Of a stretch of DNA of 64,000 nucleotides, positions 31,179 through 39,973 are shown one piece after another. The DNA comes from HNR sp040400085 (GTDB taxonomy: Bacteria > Actinomycetota > Actinomycetes > Actinomycetales > Microbacteriaceae). The stretch is taken from assembly GCA_040400085.1 (NCBI GenBank), contig JBBAQX010000010.1, positions 1-64,000 of the forward strand, written 5' to 3'. The notes below the pieces were generated by a model that worked only from the letters and a program-made list of their open reading frames with translations, ran no database searches and had not been told where the DNA came from. How positions within the stretch are numbered: position 1 is the first letter of the stretch; the number at the start of each line of letters is the position of its first letter. The position numbers and the translations under genes are program-made.

Positions 31179-32240
31179 GTGAAAGTGATCAAGGAATGGG
31201 GCAACTTCGAAGAGTCTATCGCTTCCGTTGTCGAGAAGCAGGTTGAGTTTGCCGGAAAGGTCTGGAAGCCAAACCGCAAGCTAGCCTATGTCGTGGCAAG
31301 TCTTTGCCACCCGCTTCCGGTGACGAACTCCAAAGACCGGTCGTTCACTGCGGCCACGCTCGCCAATAGCGCGGGCTCCGCTCACATGCAGATGTGCGAC
31401 TTCGAACACCGCCTCGAATACTACGGCGCAGAGCAAGATGAAATCGTCGGCGCGATTGCCGCGGTCGAATTCCCTGAAAAGGAAAAGGCGATCGAACTGG
31501 CAAGCGCCGGCGAGAAAGTTCCCATGAAGGTTCTCATGGCGATTTGGCGCAAGGCGGCGGGTGTCGAATCTGCGCTCGAGGACATCGGCAGCAAGTCGAA
31601 CCCTTGGCGCACATCCATGGAGTGCGAGTTTGACATCAACGAATCCGCGCTTCACGACGGAAAGACCTTCTACAAGTTCTCGACCGCCTCGGATGAAATG
31701 AAGGACCTGGTCAAAAAGAACAGCGTCGATAAGTGGAACGGAAAAAAGATGTCGCTCGCCATGGGCGGGGAAGACGGTCACGTCCTCTTCACTGGCGGAG
31801 CGCTGACGCGCTGGCCCGCCGACAAGGGCGCGATCGTGCACGAGATGGCCGCGTCCGACCCCAAGCTGTTCATCAACACCGGCTGGAAGAATCAGAGTGA
31901 TTGGATGGAGGCGGTCTCCACGCATCGGAGCGTTCAGGAGAAATCCGGGATCTCGATCGGCCAGACCGCGCCGGCCGAGGACGGCCACACTCACGAGATC
32001 GCATACGACCTTTCCATTCTGACCAACCAGAATCACTCGCACTACCTGCGGTTGATTAGCTTCGATCCCAAGAGCGGGATTCTGGAAGGCATCACGTCCG
32101 CGATCTCTCTTTACGACTCCAAGTTGGGTACATGGACAGAACATTTCCATAAGATTCGCATCGGCCCCGTTTCGGCTGATGCGTCGGCTTCAATGTCGGT
32201 TGTCCCGGCTGAAGCAATAAAGCTGGCGCAAAAGCGCTAG
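31179..32240 (+). CDS. Head-morphogenesis protein, possibly maturation protease region, 353 aa
   Basis: GTG start after AAGGGGTGAATAA. Located between portal and scaffold, the usual place of a prohead protease or internal head protein, but no protease motif is certain. A His cluster (DGHTHEIAYDL; QNHSHYLRLI) near 265-290 is notable. The C-terminus is Lys/Ala rich. Confidence 0.5.
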   Translation: MKVIKEWGNFEESIASVVEKQVEFAGKVWKPNRKLAYVVASLCHPLPVTNSKDRSFTAATLANSAGSAHMQMCDFEHRLEYYGAEQDEIVGAIAAVEFPEKEKAIELASAGEKVPMKVLMAIWRKAAGVESALEDIGSKSNPWRTSMECEFDINESALHDGKTFYKFSTASDEMKDLVKKNSVDKWNGKKMSLAMGGEDGHVLFTGGALTRWPADKGAIVHEMAASDPKLFINTGWKNQSDWMEAVSTHRSVQEKSGISIGQTAPAEDGHTHEIAYDLSILTNQNHSHYLRLISFDPKSGILEGITSAISLYDSKLGTWTEHFHKIRIGPVSADASASMSVVPAEAIKLAQKR

Positions 32241-32247
32241 TTGGGTC

Positions 32248-32264
32248 GGCAGGTCGTTCCTGCC
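32248..32264 (+). terminator. Short hairpin between head genes
   Basis: GGCAGG-tcgtt-CCTGCC is a 6-bp perfect stem eight bases after a stop codon, followed by ATTT. A weak terminator or processing site. Confidence 0.35.
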
Positions 32265-32282
32265 ATTTGGGAGTAAAGATCA

Positions 32283-32843
32283 ATGAAAGAGTTGATCAAG
32301 TTCCTTCAGGAATGTGCGGCTGCCCTGAAGGAGAAAGATGCGGCGATGTCGGCCAAGTTCCTCGCTCAAGCGGCGGAAATTGAGAAGGCAACCGCGAATC
32401 AGTCGATCGCCACGCAGGTCGAGGAAGTCATCGCGGCGCGCGTTAAGGCCGGCGAATACTTCACCAAGGCCACCTATGAAGCGGCGGTTGCGGACGCGAA
32501 GAAGGTCGGCGCGGACGAAGTCAACAAGGCTCACGAAGCGAAGGCGGCGGAAGCCAAGAAACAAGCCGACGCGACGGCGGCCCGCATGAAGGAAATCACC
32601 GAAGCGAAGGTGAACCCGAAGCTGGCGATGGCCGACAACAAGACCCTCGAGGAGACCGTTGCCTCGATGCCCGCCACGGAAGAAGGCGATAAGACGTTCA
32701 AGCTTCTTCTGAGCGCGCTGGTCTCGCAGTCCAAGGAGTCCACCAAGACCGACGCGACGGCCTCCGACAACAAAGGCAAGAAGCTGAACCCGCTCGGCGG
32801 CTCCGGCAAGACTGAAGACGCGAAGAAGCGCAAGTTCCTGTAA
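32283..32843 (+). CDS. Probable scaffolding protein, 186 aa
   Basis: Ala/Lys/Glu-rich with long heptads (KFLAQAAEIEKATANQS; HEAKAAEAKKQADATAARM) predicting a coiled coil, and a basic C-terminus (KKRKFL), the usual make-up of scaffolds that contact capsid protein through a basic end. Position directly before decoration and capsid genes supports this. Confidence 0.6.
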   Translation: MKELIKFLQECAAALKEKDAAMSAKFLAQAAEIEKATANQSIATQVEEVIAARVKAGEYFTKATYEAAVADAKKVGADEVNKAHEAKAAEAKKQADATAARMKEITEAKVNPKLAMADNKTLEETVASMPATEEGDKTFKLLLSALVSQSKESTKTDATASDNKGKKLNPLGGSGKTEDAKKRKFL

Positions 32844-32887
32844 TCGAAACAGGAATTTCTCGGGAAACTTTTAGGAGAAATTGATCA

Positions 32888-33433
32888 ATGTTTGGGACTG
32901 ATTATTTCCAGATCATCCACGGGGAAGGCCACCACATCGGCGAACTGACGCCGACCGGCACCTTCACCACGCTGGAGCGCGGCACGGCGATGCAGCGCAG
33001 CACGACTTACGGCGACACGCACAGTGAAGTTGCTGGCGTTGCCGAAGGACTTCAGGGCTTCCTTGCCAAGAAGGTAACGGATACCGGCCCGAGCTTCGAA
33101 AACATGACGCTCGGCTACCAGGATCTCCCGGCCAAGATCGGCCAGAAGGTCACGCTGGTTCAGGCCAATGACGGCGACGTGATCGAAGTCGAAGGCGAAC
33201 CCAGCAAGGCCTATAACGCCTCGAGCGTCGGCCATCTGGTGACGTCCGGCACCGGCGCGATCAGCGGCTCGACTGCGGCGGGCACAGAGCTTTCGCTGCA
33301 GGGCGGTCGCTGGCGCGTGGCGCAGACCGGCGACGTGATCAACGGCAAGCTGATCAGTCAGCTCACGCCGGTTGCCGATGCCTCGAACATCCGCATCAAG
33401 GTCCGCATCACTCAGGGTCGCGGGAAGAAGTAA
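32888..33433 (+). CDS. Probable head decoration/stabilisation protein, 181 aa
   Basis: Gly/Thr-rich beta protein placed immediately before the major capsid gene, after TTAGGAGAAATTGATCA. Features such as TGTFTTLERGTAM, DGDVIEVEGEPSKAYN and a basic end (ITQGRGKK) fit capsid decoration proteins. Identity rests mainly on position. Confidence 0.55.
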   Translation: MFGTDYFQIIHGEGHHIGELTPTGTFTTLERGTAMQRSTTYGDTHSEVAGVAEGLQGFLAKKVTDTGPSFENMTLGYQDLPAKIGQKVTLVQANDGDVIEVEGEPSKAYNASSVGHLVTSGTGAISGSTAAGTELSLQGGRWRVAQTGDVINGKLISQLTPVADASNIRIKVRITQGRGKK

Positions 33434-33509
33434 TCCCCAATGATCCAAGCTCGGGGCGCCCTTGATGGCGCCTCGGGCCAAGGTTTTCCTGCCGGAGGCA
33501 AGTATAAAG

Positions 33510-34649
33510 ATGTTGAAAGCTGAAAATGCAAACGACTTGCGGGAAATGGTGAGCTGTCTTCACCAGAGTCCGCAGCGGATCGTAGACGCGATCGCGTCCT
33601 ACGAAGAAGAAACCAAGGGCGTTTCGAAGGAAGAGCGCGAGCAGTCTTTGCGCGAAGCCATCGCCTCGAACACTTCGGGCAAGGTCATGAACGACGAAGT
33701 GGCCGCCGCGGTCCTGTTCAAGGTCGAGACCGACGCCTTGGCTCACATGTGGGCGATGGCGTACTTCCAAGACACGCCGCTGGCCGACAACGAATGGCCG
33801 ATCGTGATGACCGACAAGCGCGATGGTCAGGTCAAGTGCCTGTACGTCGGCGAATCGGGCGGCACCGTCAAGCGCCAGAAGGTCGAACGCAAGACCCACG
33901 CGCAATACTTGCTGGAACGGTTCTCCAGCGAGGAAGTGGAGTACCAGTTGAACGACCTGCAGGTCGGCAACGTCAGTCACCTCGATCAGGTTTCGCAGGA
34001 ATTGACGTATGAATCCAACCTGTCGATCGACGCGCTGGCGCGCGCCGTTGTCGATGCCAACACCAGCGCCTCGGGTCTCCGGGCGAAGCTGAACCTCCAC
34101 CGCAGCATCTCGTCGGCGAACATTCCCGACAAGAACTACTACGACCTGAACAGCTCGGAATCGGGCAAGGAAGGCAAGTGGACGGTCGAGAAGTTCAAGA
34201 CCATCCTCGACCACATGGAGCGCTTCACCTCCGACGTGGAACTGGACGGCCAGCAGTTGCAGATTCGCGTGATCGATATGTCCTCGGTCAACAAGCGCGA
34301 CCTCTGGGACTTCTGCGACCTGGTCGCGGGCTTCAATCTGTCGGGCGCGGTTCAGGATCCGCAGAAGACGGTCCCGACCGAAGTCCGGACGGAGATCTAC
34401 CGCTCGGGCAAGCTGGAATCGATGTTCGGGTACAAGTTCGTGATCCGCACCCGCAACACGATCGCCAGCGGCACGGCCTACGTCGCGACGAACAAGCCGA
34501 TCGGCTGGTACTGGAACAAGCCCGGAATGGCGAACGTCTACCGGGAAGAAAACCGGAAGAAGAACAAGGGTTCGATGAGCCTTGAAAAGGTTCACTCGTT
34601 CTGCGCGCCGGAATCGTGGCAGTACCGCATGCTGAAGATCAAGCTGTAA
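33510..34649 (+). CDS. Major capsid protein, 379 aa
   Basis: Start MLKAENANDLREMVSCLHQS chosen after GGAGG, 11 bases upstream; an in-frame ATG at 33462 lacks one. The helical N-terminal delta-like region is followed by an HK97-like core (AHMWAMAYFQDTPLADN; FGYKFVIRTRNTIASGTAYV). The codons are strongly GC-biased, as for a highly expressed gene, and a terminator follows. A long opposite-strand frame at 33408-34799 is an artefact of this bias. Confidence 0.8.
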   Translation: MLKAENANDLREMVSCLHQSPQRIVDAIASYEEETKGVSKEEREQSLREAIASNTSGKVMNDEVAAAVLFKVETDALAHMWAMAYFQDTPLADNEWPIVMTDKRDGQVKCLYVGESGGTVKRQKVERKTHAQYLLERFSSEEVEYQLNDLQVGNVSHLDQVSQELTYESNLSIDALARAVVDANTSASGLRAKLNLHRSISSANIPDKNYYDLNSSESGKEGKWTVEKFKTILDHMERFTSDVELDGQQLQIRVIDMSSVNKRDLWDFCDLVAGFNLSGAVQDPQKTVPTEVRTEIYRSGKLESMFGYKFVIRTRNTIASGTAYVATNKPIGWYWNKPGMANVYREENRKKNKGSMSLEKVHSFCAPESWQYRMLKIKL

Positions 34650-34667
34650 CCCAACCGAAGAAAGAAG

Positions 34668-34693
34668 GCCCCTCCCCCAAAGCGGGGAGGGGC
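34668..34693 (+). terminator. Terminator after the major capsid gene
   Basis: GCCCCTCCCC-caaagc-GGGGAGGGGC is a perfect 10-bp stem 19 bases after the stop. The U-run is short (TTAG), so read-through to the connector genes is likely. Confidence 0.65.
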
Positions 34694-34715
34694 TTAGATC
34701 ACCGGAGGAAAAGCA

Positions 34716-35156
34716 ATGTCGCACTTCAACGAGCTCTACAAGACCGTGAGAACGTTGCTGGGCGACGTCGCTCTCATTCCGAGCTACTCCTCGAATCAAC
34801 TCGACTTCGGAATCTCGCTGGCTCTATTGCAAGACGTGGCGTTCAGCGAAGGCGCCGAAGACGTAACGGGCGGTCACTACATCGAACCGGATGTGACGGA
34901 AAAAGCGGACAAGATGCGGATCTCGATCAAAGCCGCAATTTGCCTACTCTCCCCAAGCTCCGGCGCGTTCTCGTACCGCACAAAGGTTCTTTCTGTGACC
35001 CGAGAAAACGGAAACAACGCGCATCTCGGATACCTGAAAGAATTGTTGCGCCAGGTCACGGATGGCGAAGTGACATGTGCATCTGAAACCGAGTGGGATT
35101 TGTTCCTTCGCGGTTCACTGGATGCAGTCGTCAAACTTAGCCGATTTCCTGACTAG
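34716..35156 (+). CDS. Head-tail connector (adaptor) protein, 146 aa
   Basis: Helical protein in the position of a gp6/gp15-like adaptor: SHFNELYKTVRTLLGD, then LLQDVAFSEGAED and repeated short helices. Begins after GGAGGAAAAGCA. Confidence 0.55.
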   Translation: MSHFNELYKTVRTLLGDVALIPSYSSNQLDFGISLALLQDVAFSEGAEDVTGGHYIEPDVTEKADKMRISIKAAICLLSPSSGAFSYRTKVLSVTRENGNNAHLGYLKELLRQVTDGEVTCASETEWDLFLRGSLDAVVKLSRFPD

Positions 35157-35168
35157 GAGATTTGATTC

Positions 35169-35378
35169 GTGAGTGAAGATCAAGCGCTTCAGACAATCGG
35201 AACCCAGACAAACATCCTTAAGTTTCAGGTGCTAAACACCTTAGACGAATTGATGAAAGATGGGAAGCCGGATCCGAAGATGCTCGATCGGCTTGTGAAG
35301 GGTCCTTTTATGCGCGCGGTCTCACGAATTGAAGAAGCGCGCGCAGTTCTGGTGACCGCTAAGAAGAATCTGAAATAA
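35169..35378 (+). CDS. Hypothetical helical protein, 69 aa
   Basis: GTG start after AGGAGATTTGATTC. Helical (TNILKFQVLNTLDELMKDG) and basic at the end. Lies between connector and tail tube genes. No family recognised. Confidence 0.65.
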   Translation: MSEDQALQTIGTQTNILKFQVLNTLDELMKDGKPDPKMLDRLVKGPFMRAVSRIEEARAVLVTAKKNLK

Positions 35379-35390
35379 GGAAATCCTCGA

Positions 35391-36155
35391 ATGATCACGT
35401 TGAACGGCCATTCGACTTCGGTTGTAAAGATTCAACTGGAGTCTGTCATTTCCTACAATCTGGGCTTGATCTCGGATGTGGGTAAGTTCGAAGTCACGGC
35501 GGCGGGATCCGGCGATTACACCGCCGATCCGGACTACACGTTGCCGACGTCCGGTGAAAACCTGGTCCTGCGCTGCACTAGCGGCGTAAAGTCCACGACC
35601 AACATCGGCGTCACGATCGTCGGTACGGACCAGTCCTCCGCTGCGGTCACTGGTCAGGTTACCATTCCGGCCGGCGTCGCTGAAGGCCAGTCCTTCAACG
35701 TCGTTCCGACTGTGGATGGCAAGCGCTTCAAGACCATCACCAGCGTCACGATCAGCGGCGGCGTGTTCGGCGACGGGTTCGAACTGTGTGTTCTGCCCCC
35801 GGAAGCGAACGACGTCGAAATCGGCTTCGACCAAGGTCTCACGACCAACGTCGGCAAGGAAGTCAAGCCGATCTACCGCAAGTACGATCTGGACCACAAC
35901 AAGCGCGTTCGCGGCGAGCGCACGCTGTCCTTGAGCGCGTTCTACACGAACAACCTCGAGGGCCTGGCGCGCATCAACAACCGCGACGTGACGATCCGTC
36001 AGGACTTCAAGGACGATGGTCAGGCGTCGGCGACGGAAGTCATCTACATCGACACCTGTCGACTCGGAATCACCCGGGAATCCCCTTCCGCTGACGACGG
36101 CGAATGTCAGTGCAAGGGCGAAGGAACCTACGGTCGGCTCTTCATGTTCAGCTAA
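35391..36155 (+). CDS. Probable major tail (tube) protein, 254 aa
   Basis: A beta-rich, Gly/Thr-rich protein with high GC codon bias, followed by a strong terminator, as expected of an abundant structural protein. Contains a carbohydrate-binding or Ig-like start (SVVKIQLESVISYN...VTIVGTDQSSAAVTGQVT) and a tube-like C-terminal part (KKVKPIYRKY-type: EVKPIYRKYDLDHNKRVRGE). The Cys pair ECQC near the end is unusual. Confidence 0.55.
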   Translation: MITLNGHSTSVVKIQLESVISYNLGLISDVGKFEVTAAGSGDYTADPDYTLPTSGENLVLRCTSGVKSTTNIGVTIVGTDQSSAAVTGQVTIPAGVAEGQSFNVVPTVDGKRFKTITSVTISGGVFGDGFELCVLPPEANDVEIGFDQGLTTNVGKEVKPIYRKYDLDHNKRVRGERTLSLSAFYTNNLEGLARINNRDVTIRQDFKDDGQASATEVIYIDTCRLGITRESPSADDGECQCKGEGTYGRLFMFS

Positions 36156-36166
36156 CGAAGAGTTTA

Positions 36167-36198
36167 GGCGGGGCTGGCCGTATCCAGCCCCGCCTTTT
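36167..36198 (+). terminator. Strong Rho-independent terminator
   Basis: GGCGGGGCTGG / CCAGCCCCGCC is a perfect 11-bp stem with a 6-base loop, followed by TTTT. It closes the tail tube gene. Confidence 0.85.
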
Positions 36199-36213
36199 CC
36201 GGAGGTCTTAAAC

Positions 36214-36603
36214 GTGGACGAAGAAGATAAACCCCATCACGCTTTTCATCAGGAGACAGAGATGTCGATCTTTAATAACAAACTCGACAACCTTCTGTCT
36301 CTTGTGACAGATTTGAAAAACTCCGTTCAAGGCATCTCCAACCAGCAGCACCTTCTGGAGATCTGGCGCGGACAGATTGATTTGCGCCTTCAGAACGGAA
36401 CAGAGGAGATGAAGGAGCAGAAGACCCGCACGAACGAAGTGAAGGCCGAGCTCCTTGAGAAGATCAAAGTACTTGACGAGGAGATCAAGACGCTCCCGTC
36501 GAAATACATCGAACGTCGCCTTGTTGCGGCCTACATCGCAGGAGCAACCGCGGTGGGTGGCGCCAGCGCCGCAGGGATCATGAAGTTCCTCGGAATCTTT
36601 TAA
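36214..36603 (+). CDS. Coiled-coil membrane-anchored protein, 129 aa
   Basis: GTG start after GGAGGTCTTAAAC; an internal ATG at about 36262 (MSIFNNKLDN) also has an AGGAG site. Central coiled coil (KEQKTRTNEVKAELLEKIKV) and one C-terminal hydrophobic segment (VAAYIAGATAVGGASAAGI). Resembles small phage coiled-coil proteins with a tail anchor; function unknown. Confidence 0.6.
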   Translation: MDEEDKPHHAFHQETEMSIFNNKLDNLLSLVTDLKNSVQGISNQQHLLEIWRGQIDLRLQNGTEEMKEQKTRTNEVKAELLEKIKVLDEEIKTLPSKYIERRLVAAYIAGATAVGGASAAGIMKFLGIF

Positions 36604-37043
36604 TGTCCCGCGAAGTCTGGATCTCACACGAATGTACGATGAGCGTCTATGAAGAGGACGCCAGTGGCAACATTGTTGAGCCCGCGCTCTACGAGGAGTT
36701 GTTTGCTCAGGATCTCTCTGCGAAGCCGGTGCGCGTGAATATCACCCAGCGTCAGCCAGGCGTTGCCTTCGAAGAGACAAAAAGTTTCGTCATTGGTCAC
36801 GAAGTAAGGATTGGAGCGTTGTTCTGGAAAAAGGCGAGTCAGGTAACGCCTTTCTTGGATGGTACGAAGAAGTTCCGCGTATTGATGGACCTTGTAAATC
36901 CACACTACAGCGGCATAGCCCCAGAAGAGAACGACCCCTTTGATTATCGGGGTTGTACTCCTATCGAAGGGCCGGACTGGAAATCACGCGACAACGAAGT
37001 TCTCACCACTGAACTCGTTTTCCGTGCGGAGAGGTTGGCATAA
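36603..37043 (+). CDS. Tail component, 146 aa
   Basis: Shares TAATG with the preceding gene. Beta-rich, with QPGVAFEETKSFVIGHEVRI. Located between tail tube and tail chaperone. No family recognised. Confidence 0.55.
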   Translation: MSREVWISHECTMSVYEEDASGNIVEPALYEELFAQDLSAKPVRVNITQRQPGVAFEETKSFVIGHEVRIGALFWKKASQVTPFLDGTKKFRVLMDLVNPHYSGIAPEENDPFDYRGCTPIEGPDWKSRDNEVLTTELVFRAERLA

Positions 37044-37044
37044 A

Positions 37045-37923
37045 ATGGACGAAGAGAAACCGGAAATCATCACCGTTGACGAACCTTCAAAGTGGTTGGC
37101 TGCGAAAGACGTCAAGACAGAGATCTCGATCAATTCGGTCGAAGGCGAATTTAAATTCGACGTTCGCGCGCTGAGCTACACCGAAGATCAGCACATCGTC
37201 AAATCCTACCCGATCCCCGATCCGCCAGAAGTTAAGCGCGGTCGCGCCGTGATCCGGGATTACGAAGATCAAAAGTATCTCGACGCGTGCGCGGAAATGC
37301 GCTTCCGTCGCATGGTTGCAACAATCGACCTTTGCTGGAACACGATTCCCGGCGACGACATCAACGAAAAGTCGAAGTGGGCCGAAGACAATCTGTGGCG
37401 CGGCGGAGACATGAAGAATCTCTACGGCCAGATCATGGGTGTTTCCGGGTTCGGCTCGGGCAAGAAGCGCGACGAGTCCTGTCTGGCCGTGAAGATCAAC
37501 AAGCCGGAAGACTGGATCAAAGCCAGTCGCGCACCGTCCATCTACACCTTCAAGCGCGGCAACGTGGAGTACAACTTCAACGTCACCGGGATCAAGGGGA
37601 CGCGGGTCAAGGAAATCGAGACCTCGACAAACCCCGGTCCGGCACCGACCGAGTTCCCGATCGGCGTCATGGGTAAGCCCGACACAAAGGCCACCCCAAT
37701 CCCGAACCCAAAGAATCCGAAGTACGTCCAGCGCTGCGAAGAACTCGCGCAAGCTCGGCGCGTTCTGTGGCTGGATGAATGCTTGGGCTTCAAGATCCCC
37801 GGCGAAAGCATGGCTGAAAAGGTCCAGTGGGTTGGCGATCGTCCGTCCGGCGAGATCAACGAACTCGTGGGCTTCCTGCAGCTTGATGTGATGAGCTACA
37901 GGGATCGCACGGATTTTATGTAA
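37045..37923 (+). CDS. Tail assembly chaperone, short form, 292 aa
   Basis: Proposed chaperone (lambda G analogue) for the tape measure. The protein is an internal duplication: W(L/I)xA... P-x-P-x-P... KYLDACAEMRFRRMVATIDL...IPG in the first half matches ...NPKYVQRCEELAQARRVLWLDE...KIPGES in the second. It ends just after a slippery GAT TTT ATG TAA and continues by -1 frameshift into 37917-38174. Confidence 0.65.
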   Translation: MDEEKPEIITVDEPSKWLAAKDVKTEISINSVEGEFKFDVRALSYTEDQHIVKSYPIPDPPEVKRGRAVIRDYEDQKYLDACAEMRFRRMVATIDLCWNTIPGDDINEKSKWAEDNLWRGGDMKNLYGQIMGVSGFGSGKKRDESCLAVKINKPEDWIKASRAPSIYTFKRGNVEYNFNVTGIKGTRVKEIETSTNPGPAPTEFPIGVMGKPDTKATPIPNPKNPKYVQRCEELAQARRVLWLDECLGFKIPGESMAEKVQWVGDRPSGEINELVGFLQLDVMSYRDRTDFM

Positions 37924-37960
37924 GGGCTTTAACCCCGCCAGAGATCGAGGGTTTTAGCCC
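37912..37960 (+). promoter_or_regulatory. -1 ribosomal frameshift signal (slip site plus hairpin)
   Basis: T4 at 37914-37917 allows the TTT codon to slip back one base. Six bases later a stem begins: GGGCT (37924-37928) pairs with AGCCC (37956-37960) and AACCC (37931-37935) with GGGTT (37949-37953), with a TT/TT internal loop. A slip site, a six-base spacer and a stem-loop next to the zero-frame stop are the usual parts of programmed -1 frameshifting. Confidence 0.6.
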
Positions 37961-38174
37961 AAAGAAGCGACCGTACCCGACACCGAGCCTTGGATGGAGA
38001 TACTTAGAGCTTGAATCGGCATTGTTCTGGGGATTGACTCCTTGGGGTTTCGACTCCAAGGAGCCCGAGGAAAAGGCCGAGATGATGGCGTTCAGTTGGG
38101 TAAGCCGACAGGTTGAGTCCTACCACTACGACAGAGCAGAAGAGGCGTCAAAGAAGGACAAGGGAGATCGGTAA
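37917..38174 (+). CDS. Tail assembly chaperone, -1 frame extension (85 aa)
   Basis: An open frame with good coding character (KRPYPTPSLGWRYLELESAL; AEMMAFSWVSRQVESYHYDR) and no usable start codon or ribosome binding site near its beginning, so it is expected only as a fusion to the 37045 protein. Ends TAATG on the next gene. This is the T-part arrangement of lambda G/GT. Confidence 0.6.
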   Translation, partial: YVRALTPPEIEGFSPKKRPYPTPSLGWRYLELESALFWGLTPWGFDSKEPEEKAEMMAFSWVSRQVESYHYDRAEEASKKDKGDR

Positions 38175-38611
38175 TGTTTGGTATGCTTCTTCCTCACGAA
38201 ATCGGCGTCATCCAGCAGGACATTTGTGCCCTCGTCAATGGTCCCGATGGTTGCGACTGCACCGTCCACTGGGCTTCCGGTGACGGTGCAGTCGATATCT
38301 ATGGAAAGCCCGCCACGACCGTGGAGTTGAGCGAGGTAATCCGCACCCACGCATCGCCTGTTTCAAACCACAACGTCAGCGTCCGCCAGGTTCAGCACCA
38401 GCGCGTGACAGACCTCTCCACTGGCGACATGGTTCTGTTGTTCCTCCCCGGCGTGGTGCTTTCTGGCCGGCCGGGGTTGTGGTTCTCCATTCCGGGCTTT
38501 GGCGACTTCGTTCCGGAGTTGAAGCCGCCCAATGCCTCTTGGTCGCAAGACATTCTGAATGCGTCCGGGAATAGTTTCGTGACGGAAATTTATTGCAGAC
38601 CCAAGAGGTAA
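38174..38611 (+). CDS. Head-tail connector / neck protein, 145 aa
   Basis: Beta-rich protein with HEIGVIQQDICALV and a middle section of short strands, in the place of a stopper-type neck protein. Start coupled to the frameshift product through TAATG. Confidence 0.5.
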   Translation: MFGMLLPHEIGVIQQDICALVNGPDGCDCTVHWASGDGAVDIYGKPATTVELSEVIRTHASPVSNHNVSVRQVQHQRVTDLSTGDMVLLFLPGVVLSGRPGLWFSIPGFGDFVPELKPPNASWSQDILNASGNSFVTEIYCRPKR

Positions 38612-39076
38612 ATGGGAATCACCGCGAGTGGAATAAAAGAGACCCAGCGTTGGCTCGAAAAAGTTTCAGGCGGAATCGAGACGTCCTTAAAAGACGTTCT
38701 TGTTTCCGCTCCCGCATTGGCGGGTATGGAAGCGCGTGCTAAGCAAGACGTTGAGATTGTCGTCTACGCCGCCTACGACCCGAAAGAATATCGCCGAACA
38801 TTCGAACTATTGAACGGAGTCGGCGCGGTATCGCTTTCAGAATCACCGCCCGCCGCTGGCATCGTAATTGAACTCACCCCAGAAACCGAAGCCAAAGGCA
38901 CGCGCGGCGTGTCTTACGCCCGCTTCATGCTCCCTGAATTTGCCGGTCAAAGCTGGCTTCAGGAAACCGCACCGGACACGATCCCGCGCGATTTTCTTAC
39001 GGTGTGGATGGCTACGTTTGGTGAGTTCATTCCGCCGATATTGATGGCTCGGATTGACGGAGTGCTGGGCTCATGA
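38612..39076 (+). CDS. Tail completion-like protein, 154 aa
   Basis: ITASGIKETQRWLEKVSGGI and a C-terminal helical end resemble HK97 gp10-like minor tail proteins. Start directly follows the previous stop; end overlaps the next ATG (ATGA). Confidence 0.5.
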   Translation: MGITASGIKETQRWLEKVSGGIETSLKDVLVSAPALAGMEARAKQDVEIVVYAAYDPKEYRRTFELLNGVGAVSLSESPPAAGIVIELTPETEAKGTRGVSYARFMLPEFAGQSWLQETAPDTIPRDFLTVWMATFGEFIPPILMARIDGVLGS

Positions 39077-39966
39077 ATGCAGAGACATTCCAGTTTGATT
39101 TTAAGACCGCGATAAAAACGATGTTGAATCGTTACTTCGACGGAAACGCCCACACCTTCGGCGGGAGCTCGGTCTCGTTTCCGGATTGCGACGTGATTTT
39201 CGAGCGACCACAAATCGGCTCGCTTTCAAAGACGACCATTGTCGTGGATTTCTTTGAAGGCAATGTTCGTGACAGCAAGTACAGCAAGAACGGATTCACC
39301 AAGATTGCCGACCATCCCATTCGCTTTCTGGTTTTCACCAGCGATCGCGACCGGCGCTGGGGCGACAACGACAACGCCACAGACCTTCTTGCTGTCTTGC
39401 TGCACGGGGCAGCAGAGGAATTCGCCTTGCTCGGGCTCAAGGTTACCGCGGTCAAAGAAGCGACGAAGATCCCGCTCGACTCGAGTCAAGAGCTTCAGGT
39501 CTCGCAGCGCATCGTTACGTTTCGAACGACCATCGTTTTCGGAACGATCTCAGGCACAACCCTGACACCGGCCTCAAACGCTGGGAACCTGGCGGATGGC
39601 GTGTACCCACACAACTTCACATCTAACGTTCTGGACTTCCTCGCGGTTGGAAACCAAGTCTTCACGATCCCGACTGGAAAGCTCTTCTTTATAAATTGGA
39701 TCGATGTCATCTGCGACGTTCAGGATCCGTTCTACTCCGTAACTCTTCAGCCCACCATTGAAGTTGGATTGATCTCGGACCCCGGGAAATACCTGACCGA
39801 TCGTCGCACAAACAATCTCGTCGCAATTCGCCGCCGTCAGCCATACCAGTCTTTCCTTTCTGGTGACCCCGTCGCCGACTACCTGCGCGTGGCGGTCAAG
39901 ATCCCGGGCGCGGTATCGGGCGGGAATTACAAGGGGCGGTTTTTTGTAAGCGGGACGTTGTCGTAA
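39073..39966 (+). CDS. Tail terminator-like protein with extra C-terminal domain, 297 aa
   Basis: The first 150 residues (FDFKTAIKTMLNRYFDG; FTSDRDRRWGDNDNATDLL) look like a tail terminator, with the regular strand-helix pattern. The second half (NQVFTIPTGKLFFINWIDV onward) is a beta-rich domain more typical of tail fibres, so this is probably a fusion. Confidence 0.5.
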   Translation: MNAETFQFDFKTAIKTMLNRYFDGNAHTFGGSSVSFPDCDVIFERPQIGSLSKTTIVVDFFEGNVRDSKYSKNGFTKIADHPIRFLVFTSDRDRRWGDNDNATDLLAVLLHGAAEEFALLGLKVTAVKEATKIPLDSSQELQVSQRIVTFRTTIVFGTISGTTLTPASNAGNLADGVYPHNFTSNVLDFLAVGNQVFTIPTGKLFFINWIDVICDVQDPFYSVTLQPTIEVGLISDPGKYLTDRRTNNLVAIRRRQPYQSFLSGDPVADYLRVAVKIPGAVSGGNYKGRFFVSGTLS

Positions 39967-39973
39967 GGAGACC

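Noticed and set aside
33408..34799. 463-codon minus-strand frame opposite the capsid genes
   Set aside because: Mirror of strong codon bias in the decoration, capsid and connector genes; no ribosome binding site; crosses a terminator.
38038..38063. 8-bp stem CTCCTTGG / CCAAGGAG inside the chaperone extension
   Set aside because: It lies within a convincing coding frame and has no U-run, so it was not called as a terminator.
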